Origin: Brassica napus
Taxonomy: Eukaryota; Streptophyta; Magnoliopsida; Brassicales; Brassicaceae
Direction of reading: 5' to 3'
DNA length: 64,000 nt
Assembly: GCF_020379485.1 (NCBI RefSeq)
Contig: NC_063449.1
Coordinates: 33,849,473-33,913,472 of the forward strand
The position numbers and the translations under genes were made by a program. Under the pieces are notes generated by a model. That model did no database searches, was not told the DNA's origin, and saw only the letters and a program-made list of their open reading frames with translations. The first letter of the stretch is position 1. Every line of letters begins with the position of its first letter. Below are positions 57,985 to 64,000 of the stretch, piece after piece.

Positions 57985-58635
57985 ATAAAAAATCTTCAAC
58001 CACATTATATATAATCCGTGTCAGACACACTATGTATTTGCTTGTTTTGGATCGTTTTTTGGTGGGCTATAGCTTTTTTTTTGTAGCTCACTAATAGCTT
58101 ATAATCAATTCGGAAAACATAAATAAAAAGATTCCCATGATTTATAATAAAGTTTCATCCTTATATATGAAGTTATGAACATATACATATGTGTATTGTA
58201 TTAGTACTACTTTTTACTCAAAGTGATTGCATTGATATATCAAAGGTCCAAAAGATATTTCAGTTCATTTAAATTATTAGGAGGTTCTCAGAGAGTCAGA
58301 GTAAATTTGTAATCTTCAATGCCTAAAAGGCTGAAACCATAACATAATAATGTTAGTTTTGTCTTCTTTATTTTTTTAAGTTTTGTCTTAAGATTTTACT
58401 TGTGTAATTGAGCTAATGACATTTGGTTATTTCAAAACAAACAAAAAATTGACTCTTTATTTCGTTTTCATTTGATTTTAGAGTATGACTGAGAGTTCCT
58501 TTGTGTTTACTCTGTTTTGGTTGGAAACAGCCTAAACTTACCAACATTTCTCTAGTTGTCCAACGGTTAACCTTAATATCTTTGAGCCAGAGTATTATCT
58601 TCGGTCCATTGGGCTTGATTAGATCCATGATTTAA
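57985..58635. other. Intergenic, 3' flank of the kinase gene
   Basis: AT-rich, with AATAAA signals after the stop (for example AATAAA at 57984-57989 and 58121). No gene is visible; the RWP-RK and geranylgeranyl-reductase genes that I recall between kinase and lipase in Arabidopsis are not here. Confidence 0.4.
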
Positions 58636-59398
58636 TCTATATTATTAAAACGGAAAAATTGTGGTGGACCTCAACTTTATTTTGTAAGTTTTTAAATTAA
58701 ATGCATCTTCTTACTTTATAGTTAAACGTACATTAAATCACTAATAATACTTTCTTTATACTACTATTAATGTTTCCAAACAATATACTCATTTCTTTAT
58801 ACTACTATCCATGTTTCCAAACAACATTATAATTAATATTATGTCCAAACAATATAAAATATTAGAATTCATATTTTTAATATTTCAAACAATTTTCTTT
58901 CAAATAATTTAGATAGATTAAATAATTAAAAAAATTCAAATAATTTATAAAACAACGAAAAATAAATAGAACTTATTTTTAAAGGTTTAAATACTACAAA
59001 AACATTTCAATCAATAATAAATTAATTAAATTAACATATTATTTTATTTATAATTACTAAATAATGGTTATATCATTGATTTAAGTAACATAACAATTCA
59101 ATAATAGCCATTACATTTATGTGTGTATATATATATATATAAACATTATACATTGTACAATAAATATAATAACAAAAAAAAATTATGAAAATGTTCAAAA
59201 TATATGTTATCTAAATAAAAATGCTTAACACTAATTGTTAACAGCAATTTAAACCGATTAAAATATAAATTATTAACAAGATAAATTATTAACAAGATAA
59301 ATTACACAAAACCGATTATAATATAAATTATTTCTAATTACTAAATAATGGTTATATGATTGATTTAAGTAACATAACAATTCAATAATAGCCATTAC

Positions 59399-59438
<40 letters not shown>

Positions 59439-59696
59439 ATTATACATTGTACAATAAATATAATAACAAAAAAAAATTATGAAAAATGTTCAAAATATAT
59501 GTTATCTAAATAAAAATGCTTAACACTAATTGTTAACAGCAATTTAAACCGATTAAAAAATAAATTATTAACAAGATAAATTATTAACAAGATAAATTAC
59601 ACAAAACCGATTATAATATAAATTATTTATAATTACTAAATAATGGTTATATCATTGATTTAAGTAACATAACAATTCAATAATAGCCATTACATT

Positions 59697-59765
<69 letters not shown>

Positions 59766-60397
59766 ATTATACAATGTACAATAAATATAATAACAAAAAA
59801 AAATATGAAAAATGTTCAAAATATATGTTATCTAAATAAAAATGCTTAACACTAATTGTTAACAGCAATTTAAACCGATTATAATATAAATTATTACCAA
59901 GATAAATTACACAAAACAATCATTATAAAATTAATTAAGCTATGTAAAAGGAGCAATATGATCAAGACATATTTATAGTTGTTAATTACTTTATCTCTAT
60001 CATTTTTCTCTATCAAAATTTTGTAGAAATCATAATTTCATAAAATTACAAAATAAGGAACTTTAAAATTTGGATTAAAAGGTGACAAATTATGAAACTA
60101 TAACAATTTAAATCAAGTTGGATTATATATTGGTCATCCATCATTTCAATTGATTAGTCTCGGGTTTTAGTGATTTTTTAAATATGAATATTTTTACAAA
60201 TCTAAATCGAATTGTCGGATCACCGGATTAACCAGTTAAACCGCGAGTTTTGGGTCGAATTCAAAAGCATTGATTTAAATGCAAAAATACTATAAATACA
60301 CAAAATTCTTACAAATTAATAAAATATTTGTTAACTTATTAGTGAAATTTTTCGTCATAAAATAATCCGCGCTTGCTAAGCGCGGATCAAGATCTAG
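58636..60397 (+). mobile_element. Nonautonomous Helitron, 1762 bp
   Basis: 5' end TCTATATTATTAAAACGG (after A at 58635). The 3' end is the hairpin TCCGCGCTT-GCT-AAGCGCGGA (60366-60386), seven bases, CTAG (60394-60397) and T (60398). No Rep/helicase ORF. The middle consists of three tandem repeats of 285-295 bp. Both termini are intact, so the element looks recently moved. Confidence 0.88.
59051..59915 (+). repeat. Three tandem 285-295-bp repeats inside the Helitron
   Basis: TAATTACTAAATAATGGTTA begins units at 59051, 59335 and 59630. Units are nearly identical except for the length of an internal (TA)n run (longest at about 59698-59761) and a 17-bp sub-duplication AATTATTAACAAGATAA. Confidence 0.9.
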
Positions 60398-60750
60398 TAG
60401 TAGCTTAAAAGAAGAAATTACAGACGAACCAAACATTGAAATTCTAGAAAATACTCGGAATAGCTTTTCTCTATGGAGTTCACAAACTAGACTTTGAAAT
60501 TATTATGTTGTCACAAAAGCTTTGAAGTTATTTACCCCCACGAAAACAAAACAGTTCCCAAGAGAAACAAAATTACGAATTTACGGACAAGAAACGGTTA
60601 CAACTTATGAGACCAACACGAGGAAAGAGTAGTTGAAAGTAGGTTTGAATAAAACATAAAACAAAAAATAATATACAAAATCAGTTGGTTCATCAACTCA
60701 AAATCTACCTTCACTTTTCTTACTTGTCTTATATTTCACCTCCAAACCCC

Positions 60751-60758
60751 CTTTTATA
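60751..60758 (+). promoter_or_regulatory. TATA box of the GDSL lipase gene
   Basis: TTTATAAA about 55-60 bp before the ATG at 60813. Confidence 0.55.
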
Positions 60759-60812
60759 AACCACCAAACAAATCGTTCTCAATCAACACACATTTTGATT
60801 TTGTTGTGCGAC

Positions 60813-62603
60813 ATGAAGTACTTCTGCGCTATATTCGTGTTGCTCATCGTTCTTGGACTCAATGCTTCTGACGGCTACGATTGCAAGATCGTCCAGTTTA
60901 TATTTGGGGACTCGTTGTCTGATGTAGGCAACAATAGGAACCTACCGAGGAGCTTAGCGCAGGCGAATCTGCCCTTTTACGGTATAGATTTTGGCAATGG
61001 TTTGCCTAATGGAAGGTTCACTAATGGCCGAACTGTTTCAGACATTATAGGTAAGTCATGTGTGCATGTTATATAACGAACGTGGTATATCATGTGCATT
61101 ACTTTCTTATATAGCGGTTTTATTTGAATTTTCAGGTGATAAAATTGGGTTACCAAGACCAGTAGCCTTTTTGGATCCATCAATGAATGAAGATGTTATA
61201 CTTGAAAATGGAGTGAACTATGCTTCAGGAGGTGGTGGAATCTTGAATGAAACTGGTGGCTATTTCGTAAGTCTCATTATTATTTTTATTTGCATAAATA
61301 AATGAATAAGTTTCAAAGAAATGATTTTTTATTGTGTTGTTGCTTTCATTGTGAAGATCCAAAGATTTTCTCTATGGAAGCAAATAGAATTATTCCAAGG
61401 GACACAAGATGTAATTGTGGCAAAGATAGGGAAAAAAGAAGCAGACAAATTCTTCCAACAAGCTCGATACGTCGTCGCTTTAGGCAGCAATGACTTTATT
61501 AACAACTACTTGATGCCTGTCTATGGCGATTCTTGGAAGTACAATGATCAAACATTCGTCGACTACTTGATGGAAACACTTGATTCTCAACTCAGGGTTA
61601 GTATTTAAACAAAGACTTTATTACATACTTTTATTTTTATAAATCGACCGATACATATTCTTTGTGATATGGTGTTTTAGGTGTTGCATAGTTTGGGAGC
61701 GAGGAAGCTAATGGTGTTTGGGTTAGGACCAATGGGTTGTATCCCACTTCAAAGAGCTTTAAGCTTCGATGGTCAATGTCAAAACAAGGCTAGTAATCTT
61801 GCTAAGAGATTCAACAAAGCTGCAGCCACAATGCTCCAAGATCTCGAAACCAAGCTCCCAAATGCAAGTTACAAGTTTGGTGAAGCCTATGACCTTGTCA
61901 ACGACGTCATCACTAACCCACAAAAATACGGTATGTATATATATAACCAAAATAAAATATAAAATTCATGACCACTATTTATAACGTTAATTTAAATAAT
62001 TAATTAATCTAAATATGAATACTTGGTAAATGTAATGAATGCTTAAGGGACCCAATTGAGATGTGAAAAACAATATACAAGTCATGACCGTTATTTATTT
62101 AAAATATCTCAGTATTCACACACACAATTTAGTTTCTACGGTTGTACCAAAATAATTTGAAAGATTATATATTATGATCATAAAATGCAAAAAAAAAATA
62201 AAAAAATCAATCTGGTTAATAGAAGTAAATGTAGTACTAGTTGTGATAACTTAATTGCATATATATTACCTTTTCTCTTAGTTCATTTCTACAATGATCG
62301 GGTTAATTAACTTATTTATACGTTTTGTGTGTATGCAATGTATACACAGGATTCGATAACTCGGATTCGCCGTGTTGCTCGTTCTACAGAATCCGGCCGG
62401 CGCTGACATGTATTCCGGCGTCGACGTTGTGTAAAGACAGAAGCAAGTATGTGTTTTGGGATGAGTATCATCCCACCGATAAGGCGAACGAGCTCGTTGC
62501 TAATATTCTCATCAAAAGGTTTGATTTCATGCGTGCTGACGACGGTCCTTCCGACTCTCCTTCTCCCGCCCCGGATCTTGCTCCTTCTCCCGACGATAAC
62601 TAA
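60813..62603 (+). CDS. GDSL-type esterase/lipase, secreted (At1g74460-like)
   Basis: Five exons in phase (60813-61050, 61136-61266, 61357-61596, 61681-61930, 62350-62603) give 370 residues. The start MKYFCAIFVLLIVLGLNAS is a signal peptide. SGNH-hydrolase blocks are complete: block I FGDSLSDVGNN (nucleophile Ser), block II NYASGGGG (oxyanion Gly), block III GSNDFINNY (Asn) and block V DEYHPTDKAN (Asp and His of the triad). The length matches the plant GDSL family. The ending DSPSPAPDLAPSPDDN is an unusual proline/serine-rich tail. Substrate unknown; family members act on cell-wall, cutin or lipid esters outside the cell. The ATG at 60813 is preferred because it starts the signal peptide. Confidence 0.94.
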
Positions 62604-63081
62604 CTGATTGATGTCTTAATTATATATAATGATTTTCGGTTTATGTATATTTTGTTGATCATGTTGTGGAGAATCTCGTTTGTCCTAAATTTTTAATTAC
62701 CATTTTTGTTGGGTAAAATAATGTTCTGTTTCTGTAATATCTTCATATTCTGTTGTGTGTCTTATAATAGTAAAGATATCATCATGCGTTGAGGTGGTTG
62801 TTGTGTCCTCCACTCCAATCTCCACCAAATAAAACTAAAACAACAGTAGCTCAGTGGATGACATAACGTTAGCTAAAAGTTAATTGCCAAATTGTTTAAT
62901 TACATAAACCGAAAAGTGACCTTTCTAGACATGGGTTCATAAAGTTGGAGTCTTAAAAGAATATTTGATATCTTCGCATAGCCTTTTAGATTAGGATTCC
63001 ATAATGTTAAATCTTTGATACGTAGCATATAAAATTGTGATTATTAGTACAATTTTTGTAGGTGCTCTACATTATAATAAA
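62604..63081. other. Intergenic between convergent lipase and PSY-like genes
   Basis: About 480 bp shared by the two 3' ends. No coding sequence or element end is seen. Confidence 0.5.
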
Positions 63082-63554
63082 TTAGCAGTCAGGGCAATGT
63101 GATCTTGGAGTGTGACGGTTATTAGCACCTGACCCTGGATAATCGTTAATCTCCTCAACATCCATCAACCTCCGTGTCCTTGTTCTTCTCTTGGGATCGA
63201 TCTCAATTCGTCTCTAATGAAACCATTCAGACAAACAAACAAAAAATCAAGAACAAGAGTCAAAACACAGAAGAGATACGGTCTTTGTATGCGTTCGTGT
63301 ATATGTGTGGAGTGGTTTCTTACCAGGTGGGTAGTCTCATTCAATTCTTGTCCTTTGGTTCCATAGCCGATCTGTGTCTCAGTTTCTGTAATAAGCAAGA
63401 AGTTAAAGCAAGAAAGAAACTTGAGGAGGTTAGAGAGACTAAAAGAGAAATATTACAGACTTGGAGTAACTAGGACAGGCTTCAATACGATCACAAGAGA
63501 CAGAACAGCTAAAACCAAGAATGTTCGAAGTTTTAAGAGTTGTCTTCTCGCCAT
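63082..63554 (-). CDS. PSY-type tyrosine-sulfated peptide precursor (candidate)
   Basis: Three exons on the minus strand, 63554-63461, 63385-63324 and 63213-63082, join in phase (donors GTCTGT and GTAAGA; acceptors TTACAG and CATTAG) to give 95 residues. The start MARRQLLKLRTFLVLAVLSL is a signal peptide or anchor. The middle is hydrophilic (ETETQIGYGTKGQELNE), followed by basic RRTRTRR, and the C-terminus is VEEINDYPGSGANNRHTPRS followed by HCPDC. The DY...ANxxHxP pattern matches the PSY (plant peptide containing sulfated tyrosine) and bacterial RaxX motif; an Asp-Tyr pair is the tyrosylprotein sulfotransferase site. PSY peptides signal through LRR receptor kinases in growth/stress balance. 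The first donor is weak, and the four residues after HTP with two cysteines are odd. TATATATA at about 63615-63622 is a suitable promoter. Confidence 0.72.
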
Positions 63555-63613
63555 CTTAAAAAACCGAAGACGTGTTCTGTTTCTGCTCTGTTTCTTCAAG
63601 CAAATCTTTGTCC

Positions 63614-63623
63614 GATATATATA
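63614..63623 (-). promoter_or_regulatory. TATA box of the PSY-like gene
   Basis: TTATATATAT on the minus strand, about 60-70 bp before the ATG at 63554. Confidence 0.5.
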
Positions 63624-64000
63624 ACAAGCATATGTGATCTTTCTTTAAAGATCAGGGTTTATCGTGGAAGAAGATATAGATATTAAAGTAGAGGAGATTG
63701 TGGAAATTTTATCACTTTCTTTTGATATCTACCGTTGATTGTGGAAACAAGCCTTTTGTGTTGGAGACATCACATGATGCTCATCAAAATAAAAGCTCTT
63801 CTTATTTTAAGTACTAGTGTTGTATTATACAATACTCACACTGACACACAAGAATATATACAGATCTGCTGAATATCATGTATGTACACACAACATACCT
63901 AGACATGTGTATACATAAACTTGTATGTATTGCTACAGTGATTCAAATTAATGTCTGATCAGAACATACTAAATGGCCTCTTTCGAGTTATTCTGGTTGG
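63624..64000. promoter_or_regulatory. Upstream flank of the PSY-like gene
   Basis: AT-rich; no further gene seen before the window ends. Confidence 0.3.

Noticed and set aside
63165..63398. 77-codon ORF on the minus strand over the PSY-like gene
   Set aside because: It reads through two introns of the spliced model and misses the conserved DYPGSGANNRHTP frame.

Overview
This is a window of plant nuclear DNA. Genes have short introns, it is AT-rich, and it is crowded with transposable elements. The recognisable genes and the repeat families (a long solo LTR carrying CGGTCGCTACGTAGCGACC-type repeats, Helitrons, hAT elements, SINEs) point to Brassicaceae, most likely Brassica. From memory of Arabidopsis thaliana, the conserved genes follow the chromosome 1 order of the At1g7446-At1g7455 interval, read in reverse: CYP98A P450, F-box/kelch, PRE3/TMO7-type bHLH, RLCK-VII kinase, GDSL lipase. 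The assignment was made by eye; no search was run.

Layout. 1-13.1 kb is almost all mobile-element debris: a hAT element with a target duplication, two LINE 3' ends of one family, a 1.2-kb solo LTR with a perfect 5-bp duplication, and a small Helitron (ends 7450 and 12557) split 14 bp from its 5' end by a 4.8-kb Helitron on the minus strand that carries a broken RPA1-like OB-fold gene. 13.1-28.4 kb is one F-box/kelch gene split by a 14.2-kb Ty1/copia element, itself split by a 9.7-kb Ty3/gypsy-type element that keeps gag and protease but has no visible reverse transcriptase or integrase and is filled with TCGATCGAT motifs.

28.4-36.5 kb holds an uncharacterised small ORF, a decayed CYP98A fragment beside an intact intronless CYP98A gene, a small three-exon HMA-like gene without the CxxC metal site, and an intact F-box/kelch gene with a 5'-UTR intron. 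36.5-52.6 kb is repeat-rich (SINEs, hAT and other TIR elements, a LINE relic, a GC-rich noncoding tract). 52.6-64 kb holds the bHLH gene, the kinase gene (a hAT MITE in intron 2), a 1.76-kb Helitron with three internal tandem repeats, the GDSL lipase gene, and on the minus strand a three-exon gene for a secreted-peptide precursor of PSY type, which no single ORF reveals.

The intact genes do not form one pathway. CYP98A acts in phenolic metabolism, the bHLH and the PSY-like peptide belong to growth signalling, the kinase to membrane-proximal signalling, and the GDSL enzyme is a secreted hydrolase.
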